From positions 4,464,001 through 4,528,000 of the forward strand of contig NZ_CP134400.1 of assembly GCF_002968285.2 (NCBI RefSeq): a stretch of 64,000 nucleotides of DNA. Reading direction: 5' to 3'. This document shows, piece by piece, positions 1 to 8,561 of this stretch. A program made the position numbers and the translations under genes. The DNA comes from Mycobacterium sp. ITM-2016-00318. Its GTDB lineage: Bacteria > Actinomycetota > Actinomycetes > Mycobacteriales > Mycobacteriaceae. The stretch's first letter is position 1; each line of letters begins with the position of its first letter. A model generated the notes under the pieces. The model worked only from the letters and a program-made list of their open reading frames with translations. It was not told the origin of the DNA and did no database searches.

Positions 1-559
1 ATCCCGGCTCGAGCACCGTGATCTTGACGGGGCCACTCGGGTACTCGGCGCGCAGCGATTCGCCGAGCGACGACACACCCGCCTTGCTGGCGGCGTAGGC
101 GGCCTTGACGCCCGGCACCCCTTTGTTGCCCAGCACCGACGAAATCAGCACCAGATGTCCACCACCGGAGTTCTTGAACATCTCGATGGCGGTTTCGATC
201 TGCACAAGCGCCGCCACCAGGTTCGTCTCGATCGTCTGCTTGTTCGCCCACAACTTGCCCGACCCCAGCGGCGCACCCTTACCGATGCCCGCGTTGACGA
301 TCACGCGGTCGATGCCGCCCAGCTGGTCCTCCAGCTCGGCGAAGACCTTGGGCACCTGGTCATGGTCGTTGACGTCCAGTGCCGCGACGGCCACGGTGAT
401 GCCCTGGTGTCGCGCGGTCAGCTCGGCCTTCAGTTCGTCGAGGCGGTCGACGCGCCGGGCGCACAGCGCGAGGTCGCGCCCCTTGGCGGCGAACGCCCTT
501 GCCATGCCCGCACCAAGGCCCGAACTGGCGCCCGTGATCAAGATTTTCTGCCGTGTCAC
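1..559 (-). CDS. SDR family oxidoreductase, partial (C-terminus outside window)
   Basis: Short-chain dehydrogenase/reductase of the classical Rossmann type, cut by the left window edge so that about 186 residues are present. It starts at GTG (557-559). The NAD(P) motif TGASSGLG is at residues 9-16, NAG at 89-91, a catalytic serine at 140-141, and the YAASK pair (Tyr155, Lys159) is intact, so the visible part looks active. The substrate cannot be told from sequence; the family covers hydroxysteroids, fatty acyl and polyol substrates. It is divergent from the chorismate mutase gene, with starts only about 25 bases apart, so the promoters must be very compact or overlap. Confidence 0.9.
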   Translation of the reverse strand, partial: MTRQKILITGASSGLGAGMARAFAAKGRDLALCARRVDRLDELKAELTARHQGITVAVAALDVNDHDQVPKVFAELEDQLGGIDRVIVNAGIGKGAPLGSGKLWANKQTIETNLVAALVQIETAIEMFKNSGGGHLVLISSVLGNKGVPGVKAAYAASKAGVSSLGESLRAEYPSGPVKITVLEPG

Positions 560-585
560 CCGGACAGCCTAAGCATGATGGACGA

Positions 586-1155
586 ATGAGCCGTAATCGA
601 AGTGCTGCCGTGCTGGTAACCGGGTCGCTGCTGGTGGGCGCGCTGCCCGTGGCCGCAAGCGCCGAGCCCGCCAGCCCGCTGTACCTGCTGGTGGACACCG
701 CCGCCCAGCGGCTGGCGACCGCGGACCCTGTCGCGGCCACGAAGTGGATCAACCACGGGCCGCCGATCGACGATCCGCCGCGAGCCGCCGCCGTGCTGGA
801 CAGCGTCGGCGCCGACGCCACCGCCCACGAGATCGACGCCGGCTACGTGCGGAGGATCTTCACCGACCAGATAGACGCGACCGAAGGCGTCGAGTACACG
901 CGATTCGCGCAGTGGAAGTTCGACCCCTCAACCGCCCCGACGACCGCGCCCGACCTGTCCGAATCGCGAAGAGCCATCGACGGGTTCAACAAGACCATGG
1001 TTAACGAGATTGCGCTGCACTGGAATTCGCTGCGCGGGCCGTCCTGTCAGGCTGAGATTCAGGAGGCGACGGACGCCGTCGCCTCTGCCCGTGCCCTCGA
1101 CCCGCTGTACCGGCAGGCGCTGTCATCGGCGACACGGTCTTACTGCCTCACGTGA
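586..1155 (+). CDS. Secreted chorismate mutase, AroQ-gamma class
   Basis: Converts chorismate to prephenate, here as an exported enzyme. The 189-residue protein has a signal peptide (Arg-rich start, hydrophobic core, Ala-Ser-Ala cleavage near residue 26) and an all-helical domain. It closely resembles the secreted M. tuberculosis enzyme Rv1885c: the RLxxADPVAxxKW helix, DQIxATExxEYxRFxxWK, and two cysteines (GPSC and SYC near the C-terminus) that in that family form a disulfide. ATG at 586 is chosen because it puts the signal peptide at the N-terminus; a GTG at 553 adds 11 polar residues. The 3' end overlaps the convergent GMC oxidase by 8 bases. The role of a secreted chorismate mutase is unresolved in the family. 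Confidence 0.88.
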   Translation: MSRNRSAAVLVTGSLLVGALPVAASAEPASPLYLLVDTAAQRLATADPVAATKWINHGPPIDDPPRAAAVLDSVGADATAHEIDAGYVRRIFTDQIDATEGVEYTRFAQWKFDPSTAPTTAPDLSESRRAIDGFNKTMVNEIALHWNSLRGPSCQAEIQEATDAVASARALDPLYRQALSSATRSYCLT

Positions 1156-2866
1156 GCAGCCGCGGCATCCGCAGCGCCGCTGGTGCGCTGTCGGGCACCA
1201 CGGGATCCGTCGGCATGACGGGCGCCACCGGCTCGTAACTTTGGCTGAGAGCCGGCCGGTTGTCCGCGGATCCCTTGTTCGGCCAGAAGGCGACGGCCCG
1301 TTCGGCTTGCGCGGTGATCGTCAGCGAAGGGTTGACACCGAGATTCGCCGAGATCGCCGAGCCGTCCAGCACGTGCAGGCCGGGATGGCCGTACACCCGG
1401 TGGTAGGGATCGATCACGCCTGTCTCGGGCGAGTCCCCTATCACCGCCCCGCCAAGGAAGTGCGCGGTCATCGGGACATCGGCGATCTCGCCCAGGCTGC
1501 TGTAGGGCAGTCCGTCGATGTCCTCGGCGAGCCGGCGCACGGCCTCGTTGGCCGCCGGTATCCACGTGGGGTTGGGCACCCCGTGACCCTGTTTCGACGT
1601 CAGCTTCATGCCGCCGAGGCGTTTGCGCTTCAGGAACAGCGTGAGCGAGTTGTCCTCGGTCTGCATGACCAGCGCGATGATGGTGCGCTGCGACCAGTCG
1701 GTGAGCCCGATGTAGAGGGACGCCGCCTGGGCAGGGTGCCTGACGATCTGCCCCAGCCACTTCACCCAACGCGGCACGCTGCCACCGCCGTCGGTCATCA
1801 CGGTCGTCAGGAGCCCCATCGCGTTCGACCCCTTGCCGTAGCGAACGGGTTCGATGTGGGTGTTCTCGTCGGGGTGTATCGACGAGGTGATTGCGATGCC
1901 CTGGTGAAACGCCGCCTGTTTGCGGTTGCGCAGTTTCACGCTTGCGCCGCACAGCGCTTCGGAGTTCGTTCGGGTGAGCACGCCAAGGCGGTCGGAGAGA
2001 CGCGGAAGGACGCCATCGTGCTTCATTCGGTGCAGCAGGCTCTGAGTCCCCCAGGTTCCCGCGGCGAAGACCACCTGCTCCGCTGTGACCGTCTTCGCAG
2101 ATTTCTTGGCTCGCCACGCCCCGGTTCGCACCGTCTCGACGGCGTAGCCGCCTGCGTCCAGCGGGCGGACCGCGGTCACGGTGGTCAACTCGTGGATGCG
2201 CGCGCCCGCCCGCTCAGCCAGATACAGGTAATTCTTCAGCAGCGTGTTCTTCGCGTTGTGCCGACAGCCGGTCATGCACTCACCGACCTCGATGCAGCCT
2301 CGTCGCCGCGGCCCGACGCCGCCGAAGTACGGATCGTCGAATTCGACACCGGGCGCCTTGCGGTTGTCCGGCCCGAAGAACACGCCGACGGGGGTGAGCC
2401 CGAAGGTGTCCTGGACGCCCATCTGTTCGGCGACCTTGTGCAGCGCCCGGTCCGACGGCGTCATCGTCGGGTTGGTGACGACGCCGAGCATCCGCTTGGC
2501 CTGGTCGTAGAACGGCGCCAATTCTGTTTTCCAGTCGGTGATGTGCGCCCATTGGGCATCCCGGTAGAACGCGTCGGACCGCGGCTCGTAGAGCGTGTTG
2601 GCATACACCAGCGACCCGCCGCCCACGCCTGCACCAGCGAGCACGATGACGTCGGGCAGTACGTGGATCCGTTGAATTCCCGTGCAGCCCAGCTTCGGTG
2701 CCCAGAAGAACTTGCGCGCCTGCCAGCTGGTCTTGGCGAAGTCGGCGTCGGCGAACCGCCGCCCCGCCTCAAGGACGCCTACCGAATAGCCCTTTTCGGT
2801 CAACCGCAGCGCAGCCACAGACCCACCGAATCCGGAGCCGACGATGACGACGTCGTAATCGAACAC
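1148..2866 (-). CDS. GMC-family FAD oxidoreductase, cholesterol oxidase (ChoD)-like
   Basis: FAD-dependent alcohol or sterol oxidase of the GMC superfamily, 572 residues. The dinucleotide motif GSGFGG lies at residues 10-15. It is followed by the GAGVGGGSLVYANTL FAD-contacting segment, a cysteine-rich stretch (GCIEVGECMTGCRH) and the C-terminal TAHFLGG and ISANLGVNPS blocks with the active-site His and Asn region. The overall sequence is very like mycobacterial ChoD (Rv3409c), whose true substrate in mycobacteria is debated. It starts at GTG. It is the last gene of a three-gene operon with an aldehyde dehydrogenase 9 bases upstream and a monooxygenase before that, suggesting stepwise oxidation of an alcohol or ketone. 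Confidence 0.85.
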   Translation of the reverse strand: MFDYDVVIVGSGFGGSVAALRLTEKGYSVGVLEAGRRFADADFAKTSWQARKFFWAPKLGCTGIQRIHVLPDVIVLAGAGVGGGSLVYANTLYEPRSDAFYRDAQWAHITDWKTELAPFYDQAKRMLGVVTNPTMTPSDRALHKVAEQMGVQDTFGLTPVGVFFGPDNRKAPGVEFDDPYFGGVGPRRRGCIEVGECMTGCRHNAKNTLLKNYLYLAERAGARIHELTTVTAVRPLDAGGYAVETVRTGAWRAKKSAKTVTAEQVVFAAGTWGTQSLLHRMKHDGVLPRLSDRLGVLTRTNSEALCGASVKLRNRKQAAFHQGIAITSSIHPDENTHIEPVRYGKGSNAMGLLTTVMTDGGGSVPRWVKWLGQIVRHPAQAASLYIGLTDWSQRTIIALVMQTEDNSLTLFLKRKRLGGMKLTSKQGHGVPNPTWIPAANEAVRRLAEDIDGLPYSSLGEIADVPMTAHFLGGAVIGDSPETGVIDPYHRVYGHPGLHVLDGSAISANLGVNPSLTITAQAERAVAFWPNKGSADNRPALSQSYEPVAPVMPTDPVVPDSAPAALRMPRLLT

Positions 2867-2875
2867 GGCTCGCCC

Positions 2876-4450
2876 CTACTTCACACCGGGGATGCGGCGA
2901 AGCGCCCGCAGCCCCGTCGTCATCACGCGGGCGTACCGGTCTGCCCGGATCCACGGCGGTGCGCCGACGGGCAGCACCCGCTCGGTGGCGATCGTCTGCG
3001 ACTCCGTGTATTTCGTGATCCCGTGCTCGCCGTGGCGGCGGCCCACACCGGAGTCCTTCATGCCGCCCATCGGCGCGTCGACCGACGCCCAGGCCGCAGC
3101 GTAGGCCTCGTTGACGTTGACGGTGCCCGCGTGCAGTCGCGCGGCGACCCGTCTCCCGCGCTCCCGATCCGAGGTCCAGACACTGAAGTTCAGCCCGAAC
3201 CGGCTGTCGTTCGCCTTCGCGATCGCCTCCTCCTCGGAGTCCACCGGGTAGAGCGACACCACCGGTCCGAACGTTTCGTCCTCGTAGACGTCCATCCCCT
3301 CCCGGACGCCGGACAGGATCGTCGGCTCGTAGAAGTACGGACCGATGTCAGGGCGGGCGCGACCGCCTGCGAGCACCGTCGCACCCTTGCCGACCGCATC
3401 GTCGACGTGCTGGGTGACGGTCTCGAGTTGCTTCGCGTTGATCAGCGAGCCCATGTCCGCCGAGTAGTCGAGCCCCGCAGCCAGTTTCATGGCCTTGGTG
3501 GCGGTGACGAAGCGATCGACGAAATCGTCCCACATCGCCGTCGGCACGTAGATGCGTTCGATCGAGATGCAGAGCTGCCCTGAGTTCGAGAAGGCAGCCC
3601 GCACGGCACCTCGAGCGGCCTTGCCGACGTCGGCGTCGTCCAGCACGAGCAGCGCGTTCTTCCCGCCGAGCTCCATGGAGTAGTCGATCAGCCGCTCCGC
3701 GGCCTGCTTGGCGACTGTCCGACCGGTGCTGGTCGAACCGGTGAACATCAGGAAGTCGGATTCCTCGATGATCGGTGTGCCGAGCTCCGATCCCGGCCCG
3801 GTGACCGTCTGCACCAGACCGGGCGGCATCCCTGCCCGCTCGAGCATGCGGACGGCCCACAGATGCGAAAACGGTGTCCGGTCATCGGGTTTGGCCAGCA
3901 CCGCGTTGCCTGCGACGATCGCGGGCAGCGCGTCGCTGATCCCGAGGGTGAGCGGATAGTTCCACGGCGAAATCACGCCGACCAGACCCTTCGGGTGATG
4001 GTGTTCCCACACCTCGGTCAGCATCAGCTGCACACCCTGGCGACGCTTCGGGCGCAGATAGTCCTCGGCCGTGTGCGCGTAGTACCGCGACGTCAGGGCG
4101 ACGTCGATGACTTCTTCGAACGCGTGCCTTCGCGCTTTCCCGTTCTCCAGCTGGATCAGGTCGAGCACCTCGTCTTGATGCTCCAGCACGAGGTCGTGCA
4201 GGCGCAGCAACACTTCGGCGCGTTCGGCCACCGGCCTGGCCGCCCACTGCGCCTGTACTTCTCGGGCGCGGCGCGCCGCCGCGGCGACGTCCTCGGCGGT
4301 GCAGTGCGGCACGTGTCCGAGCGGTTGCCCGGTCATCGCGTCGGTGACCTCACGGCGACGGGAGGCGTCTGCCGCCTCCACTCGCCGCCCCAAGTCGTTC
4401 AGCAGCGGGGCGAGGCGGGTGCTGTTATCGACCGCCTGCAGTGTCGTCAT
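2876..4450 (-). CDS. Succinate-semialdehyde dehydrogenase-type aldehyde dehydrogenase (GabD2-like)
   Basis: NAD(P)-dependent aldehyde dehydrogenase, 524 residues, oxidising an aldehyde to its acid. Visible motifs are the cofactor segment SPWNYPL, the FTGSTSTG loop, the catalytic glutamate in MELGGKN, the nucleophilic cysteine in SGQLCISIER, and the C-terminal GGMKDSG and KYTESQT blocks. The sequence is close to mycobacterial GabD2 (Rv1731), but true substrate specificity is inferred. ATG at 4450 has a good ribosome site (GGAAGG). The start overlaps the end of the upstream monooxygenase gene by 26 bases, showing tight co-transcription. Confidence 0.87.
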   Translation of the reverse strand: MTTLQAVDNSTRLAPLLNDLGRRVEAADASRRREVTDAMTGQPLGHVPHCTAEDVAAAARRAREVQAQWAARPVAERAEVLLRLHDLVLEHQDEVLDLIQLENGKARRHAFEEVIDVALTSRYYAHTAEDYLRPKRRQGVQLMLTEVWEHHHPKGLVGVISPWNYPLTLGISDALPAIVAGNAVLAKPDDRTPFSHLWAVRMLERAGMPPGLVQTVTGPGSELGTPIIEESDFLMFTGSTSTGRTVAKQAAERLIDYSMELGGKNALLVLDDADVGKAARGAVRAAFSNSGQLCISIERIYVPTAMWDDFVDRFVTATKAMKLAAGLDYSADMGSLINAKQLETVTQHVDDAVGKGATVLAGGRARPDIGPYFYEPTILSGVREGMDVYEDETFGPVVSLYPVDSEEEAIAKANDSRFGLNFSVWTSDRERGRRVAARLHAGTVNVNEAYAAAWASVDAPMGGMKDSGVGRRHGEHGITKYTESQTIATERVLPVGAPPWIRADRYARVMTTGLRALRRIPGVK

Positions 4451-5951
4451 GGTGTTGCCTTCCAGCTAGGGCCGGTTCGGGTGTCGACGCGGCGTCTGTG
4501 GTGAAGTGGACGGGATCGAAATAGCGGGTCTGGCGGCGGTATTCAAACGTGAAGCCGGGCCAGTTGTTGGTGTTCTTGCCGGCCTCGGTGACATACCAGC
4601 TGTCACATCCGGCCTGCCACACCGTCTGCTTGAGACGCTTCTGCATGTCTGTGTTGAACTCGGCGTGCGCCTGTTGGCGAACGTCGAGCCACCGTGCCCC
4701 GTGGCTGGCGGCATGCCTCAGCGCTTCGAGTACGTAGTCGGTCTGGCTCTCGATCATGTAGACGATCGAGTTGTGCCCGAGGTTGGTGTTCGGCCCGTAC
4801 AACATGAAGAGGTTCGGAAAGCCGGGGACCACAACACCTTTGAAGGCCTCCGCACCACCACGGTCCTGCCAGGTCTCGTGCAGGCTCTGCCCGCCGCGGC
4901 CCGTGACGGCGACCGGTGCGAGGAAATCGTTCGTGACGAAGCCGGTCCCGAAGATGATGGTGTCGACGTCGCACGTGGTGCCGTCAGCAGCGACCACACC
5001 GTCGGGCCGGACCTCGGTGAGGCCGGCGGGGACCACCTCGACGTTCGGCCGGTTCAGCGCGGGATACCAGTCGTTCGAGATCAATACCCGTTTGCAGCCG
5101 ATTGGATAGTCCGGCCGCAGTATCCGGCGCAGTCCCTCGTCGTGCACTGAGGAGTTCAGGTAGCGTTCCCACGCCCGTTCGACGGCGCTGACACCGATGC
5201 CCTTGGTCAGGGGAAGGACGCGGGCCTCGCAGTACATGTACTGCCGGGTCCGGCTGGCCACCAGCGTGGCAGGGAAATGTCGGTAGATGTACTTCTCCAG
5301 CCGGGTGTACGGTCGATCGGGTTTGGGCAGCACATAGGGCGCCGACCGCTGCAGCACGTACATGTGATCGACCAGCGGGGCGATCCTCGGAACGAACTGG
5401 ATGGCCGACGCCCCTGTCCCGACGACGGCGACGCGCCGACCGCGCAGGTCGATGTCGTGGTCCCAGCGGGCCGAGTGAAAGGCGGTACCGGAGAACGAGT
5501 CGAGGCCGGGGTAGTGCGGCTCGGCGGGCAGGCTCAGCTGCCCCATGGCCGCGACGAGGAACTGTGAGGTGACGTCGTCGCCGCCCCGCACGCCGATCGT
5601 CCACGACCCTGAGTCTTGGTCGAAGTCCGCTCGCGTCACCTCCTGTCCGAACCTGATGTGCTCGTCGATCCCGTACTTGCGGCTGCACTGGGCGAGGTAG
5701 CTCTGGATCTCGGGTTGTGTGCCGTATTTACGGGACCAGTCGTGGCTGGGCTCGAAGGAGAACGAATAGAGGTGCGACGGGATGTCGCAGGCGGCGCCCG
5801 GATAGGTGTTGTCTCGCCACACCCCGCCGACGCGGTCGCCCTTCTCGAGGATGGTGAACGGCACACCGGCGCGCCGCAGCTTGATCGCCATGCAGATGCC
5901 CGAGAACCCTGCGCCGATGATCGTGACGCCGCCTCCGACCCGTGGTGCCAT
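4425..5951 (-). CDS. Flavin-binding monooxygenase, Baeyer-Villiger type
   Basis: FAD/NADPH monooxygenase of 508 residues that would insert oxygen next to a ketone or hydroxylate an amine-like substrate. Evidence is the N-terminal GAGFSG FAD motif, the GGVWRDNTYPGAACD segment, the Baeyer-Villiger fingerprint FxGxxxHxxxW seen as FSGTAFHSARW, and a second nucleotide motif GTGASA. The ATG at 5951 is preferred over a start 12 codons upstream. It is the first gene of the operon with the aldehyde dehydrogenase and the GMC oxidase. A ketone-to-ester, alcohol-to-aldehyde and aldehyde-to-acid route is a reasonable inference, but the substrate is unknown. Confidence 0.86.
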   Translation of the reverse strand: MAPRVGGGVTIIGAGFSGICMAIKLRRAGVPFTILEKGDRVGGVWRDNTYPGAACDIPSHLYSFSFEPSHDWSRKYGTQPEIQSYLAQCSRKYGIDEHIRFGQEVTRADFDQDSGSWTIGVRGGDDVTSQFLVAAMGQLSLPAEPHYPGLDSFSGTAFHSARWDHDIDLRGRRVAVVGTGASAIQFVPRIAPLVDHMYVLQRSAPYVLPKPDRPYTRLEKYIYRHFPATLVASRTRQYMYCEARVLPLTKGIGVSAVERAWERYLNSSVHDEGLRRILRPDYPIGCKRVLISNDWYPALNRPNVEVVPAGLTEVRPDGVVAADGTTCDVDTIIFGTGFVTNDFLAPVAVTGRGGQSLHETWQDRGGAEAFKGVVVPGFPNLFMLYGPNTNLGHNSIVYMIESQTDYVLEALRHAASHGARWLDVRQQAHAEFNTDMQKRLKQTVWQAGCDSWYVTEAGKNTNNWPGFTFEYRRQTRYFDPVHFTTDAASTPEPALAGRQHHDDTAGGR

Positions 5952-6008
5952 GGTTGCGGGTTGCCCGAATCTCCTCGCCCTAAGCACCGATTTCGGTGCG
6001 CCGCGCTG

Positions 6009-6932
6009 CTACTTGAGCAGCCGCGACATCCGACGGTCGGCGAGTACCTTGCCGCCGGTCTGACAGGTCGCGCAGTACTGGAACGACTTGTCGGCGAACG
6101 ACACCTCGCGCACCGTGTCGCCGCACACCGGACACGGCAGCCCGGTCCTTGCGTGCACCCGCAGGCCGGACCTCTTCTCCCCCTTCAACGTCGCCGCCTG
6201 CTGACCGACAGAGCGCGACACCGCGTCGGCGAGCACCGAGATCATCGCGTCGTGCAGCGCCGCCAGCTGGGCCTCTGTCAGCTTGCCCGCGGTCGCGAAC
6301 GGCGACACCTTGGCCACGTGCAGGATCTCGTCGCTGTAGGCGTTGCCGATCCCCGCGACCACCTTCTGGTCGGTGATGACGGTCTTGATCCTGCCGGTGT
6401 TGCCCTTCAACGCTTCGGCCAGCCCGTCGTGGTCCAACGACAGCGCGTCAGGCCCGAGCGATGCGATCTGCGGCACCGCCATCGGGTCGTGCACCAACCA
6501 GACCGCGAGCCGCTTCTGGGTGCCGGCCTCGGTGAGGTCGAATCCCGGAGCCGGTCCGCCGGCGACATTGGACCCCGGAGCCGGTCCGCCGGCGACATTG
6601 GACCCCGGTGCCTCGCCCGGCGTTCCGAGGTGGACGCGCAGCGCGATCGGACCCTTGCCCGGCTTCAGTGGCGCCGCGGCCAACTGGTCGGACCAGCGCA
6701 GCCACCCCGCGCGGGACAGGTGGGTGATGAGGTGCAGGTCGCCTGCCTGCAAGCCCAGGTACTTGCCCCACCGGTTCGCGCCGGTGACCTCGACGCCGTG
6801 CAACGCGGTCGGGGGCGGATCGAACGTCTTGAGCACCGAGAGCGCGGCGACGTCGACGCGTCCGACGGTGAGACCGACCGCGTGCCGACGGAGATGGTCG
6901 GCCAGCGCCTCGACCTCGGGCAGTTCCGGCAT
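6009..6932 (-). CDS. Fpg/Nei-family DNA glycosylase/AP lyase
   Basis: Base-excision repair glycosylase of the formamidopyrimidine/Nei family, 307 residues. It begins MPELPEVE, giving the catalytic Pro2 and Glu3, and Lys57 in WGKYLGL is the conserved DNA-contact lysine. The H2TH domain (GIGNAYSDEIL) and a C-terminal zinc finger with spacing CxxC-x16-CxxC are present. The start is fixed by the need for Pro2. Odd feature: a perfect 30-bp tandem duplication (6544-6603) adds a second copy of a 10-residue Gly/Ala/Pro-rich unit in the loop near residues 110-130. Whether it acts as Fpg or Nei is not decidable here. Confidence 0.92.
   Translation of the reverse strand: MPELPEVEALADHLRRHAVGLTVGRVDVAALSVLKTFDPPPTALHGVEVTGANRWGKYLGLQAGDLHLITHLSRAGWLRWSDQLAAAPLKPGKGPIALRVHLGTPGEAPGSNVAGGPAPGSNVAGGPAPGFDLTEAGTQKRLAVWLVHDPMAVPQIASLGPDALSLDHDGLAEALKGNTGRIKTVITDQKVVAGIGNAYSDEILHVAKVSPFATAGKLTEAQLAALHDAMISVLADAVSRSVGQQAATLKGEKRSGLRVHARTGLPCPVCGDTVREVSFADKSFQYCATCQTGGKVLADRRMSRLLK
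6544..6603. repeat. 30-bp perfect tandem duplication inside the Fpg/Nei gene
   Basis: Positions 6544-6573 and 6574-6603 are identical. The repeat length is a multiple of three, so the reading frame is kept and ten residues (APGSNVAGGP) are doubled; a partial third unit begins just after in the protein (APGF). This looks like replication slippage in a loop that tolerates length change. Confidence 0.95.
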
Positions 6933-6975
6933 GAATCCAGTCTGCCTTAACCTTGCGCAGATGACGTCTGACGGC

Positions 6976-8143
6976 ATGAACGTCGCCGAACTGCGCGCTC
7001 TCACACCTGGTTGTCACCACCGCGCTCACCTCAACAATGCCGGCGCAGGCCTGCTCAGCGCCCCGACGATCGCCGGCGATGACCCACCAGTTGCAGCTCG
7101 AGGCACAGATCGGCGGGTACGAGGCGGCAGAAGCGGCCACCGGCCAGATCCAGGACACGTATCGAGCGCTCGCCGAGTTGGTCGGCGCATCGGCGCAGGA
7201 GATCGCCCTCTTCGACAACTCGACGCATGCCTGGAACGCCGCCTTCTACTCGGTCCCGCTGGCGGCGGGCGACCGCATCCTGACCGGCCGCAGCGAGTAC
7301 GGCAGCAACGTGCTTGCCTATCTCCAGGTTTCGCAGCGCACGGGCGCCGACGTCGTCGTCGTCGGTGATGACGACAGCGGTCAGATCGACGTCGCCGCGC
7401 TGGCCGGTCTCGTCGACGAGCGCACGAAGCTGATCGGGCTGAGTTGGGTGCCGACGGCGGGCGGGCTGGTGAACCCCGCCGCCGAGGCCGGCCGGATCGC
7501 TCGCGAGGCGGACGCGCTGTTCCTGCTCGACGCCACCCAGGTGGTGGGGCAGTTCCCGATCGACGTCAGAGCCGTCGGGTGCGACATGCTGACCGGCACC
7601 GGCCGCAAGTTTCTGCGCGGACCGCGCGGCACCGGGTTTCTGTACGCCGGCCCGCGCGCGATCGACCGACTCGAGCCGTTCGTCGCCGAGATCCGCTCGG
7701 CCACATGGGATGGCGACCGATCGTTGCGCTGGGCCGACGGCGCGCAGCGATTCGAAACCTGGGAGAACAGCTACGTCAACGTCGTCGGCCTCGGCGCAGC
7801 GGTGCGCCAGGCGCTCGATCTCGGGCTGGCCGAAATCTACGGGCGCAGCGGCGCCCTCGGAGCACGGCTGCGAGACGGCCTCGCCGCCACCGACGGCGTG
7901 ACCACCCACGATCTCGGCCGCGAGCGGTGTGCCATCGTGACGGCGAAGGCCGCGAATGTCGACAGCGCGACCGTGGCGGAAGCGCTTGCGGCGCAGCGGA
8001 TCAACGTCAGCACGACGGTGGCCGAGCACAACCAGTTCGATACGCGCGGCGTCCATCCGCTTGTGCGTCTTTCGCCGCACTACTACAACACCGAGGACGA
8101 GATCGACAAGGCGGTCGAGGTCGTCGCAGCGCTCACCCGCTAG
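6976..8143 (+). CDS. Class V aminotransferase (PLP), interrupted by a single-base frameshift
   Basis: PLP-dependent class V aminotransferase / cysteine desulfurase-like enzyme. The N-terminal 33 residues (MNVAELRALTPGC, then HLNNAGAGLLSAP) read from ATG 6976. The rest (MTHQLQLEAQIGGYEAA onward, to 8143) reads in another frame, starting near 7079. Removing one base in the gccggcg run at 7072-7077 joins the two parts into a normal family member. The second part has the cofactor segment LLDATQVVGQFPID and the Schiff-base lysine in GTGRKFLRGPRGTGFLY. Either this copy is broken (translation from ATG 7037 or 7079 would lack the substrate loop) or the base is a sequencing error. Confidence 0.8.
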
Positions 8144-8150
8144 CGAAAGC

Positions 8151-8549
8151 TCATGCGCGCGTGAGGCGCTTGGTGTCCCCCACGATCAGCGACAACAACC
8201 AGCTCACGACCGACAGCACGATCGCCGCCCAGATGGCCGTCCACCAGAAGTCGTCGATGTAGAGGCCCCAGTGTGTGGTGTGCTCGGTGATCCACGAGGT
8301 GATCGACAGCATCAACGCGTTGATGACGACGTGGATCAGGCCGAGCGTGAGGATGTAGAGGGGAAACGAGATGATCTGCACGATCGGCTTGATGATCGCG
8401 TTGACCAGACCGAAGATCAGCGCGACGAACAGGATGATCCCGACCCGTTGCATGGCGGTGTCGCCTCCGACGAAGTCGATACCGGAGACGACCAGCGTGA
8501 CTATCCACAGAGCGAACCCGGTCAGCGCCACACGCAGCAGAAATGCCAT
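8151..8549 (-). CDS. Four-helix membrane protein, phage holin family 4 superfamily type (PF04020-like)
   Basis: A 132-residue integral membrane protein with four hydrophobic segments (about residues 3-22, 36-56, 62-82 and 103-125) and short charged loops, matching the widespread actinobacterial PF04020 family. Despite the name, these are usually chromosomal proteins of unknown function, not lysis holins, and no phage genes are nearby. The ATG has no ribosome site but lies 6 bases downstream of TAGCAT on the same strand, fitting a leaderless transcript. Confidence 0.78.
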   Translation of the reverse strand: MAFLLRVALTGFALWIVTLVVSGIDFVGGDTAMQRVGIILFVALIFGLVNAIIKPIVQIISFPLYILTLGLIHVVINALMLSITSWITEHTTHWGLYIDDFWWTAIWAAIVLSVVSWLLSLIVGDTKRLTRA

Positions 8550-8555
8550 CCGTAG

Positions 8556-8561
8556 ATGCTA
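8556..8561 (-). promoter_or_regulatory. -10 element of a leaderless promoter (TAGCAT)
   Basis: TAGCAT on the minus strand, followed by 6 bases and the ATG at 8549. This is the usual spacing between a mycobacterial TANNNT -10 hexamer and the transcription start, so transcript and coding sequence would begin together. Confidence 0.55.

Noticed and set aside
1010..3583. An 857-codon open frame on the plus strand
   Set aside because: It lies opposite the well-supported GMC oxidase and aldehyde dehydrogenase genes; its translation is Arg/His/Pro-rich with no recognisable domain, the usual antisense artefact of GC-rich coding DNA.
8151..8549. Phage holin, as a sign of a prophage
   Set aside because: The PF04020-like family is broadly chromosomal in actinobacteria; no other phage gene lies near.
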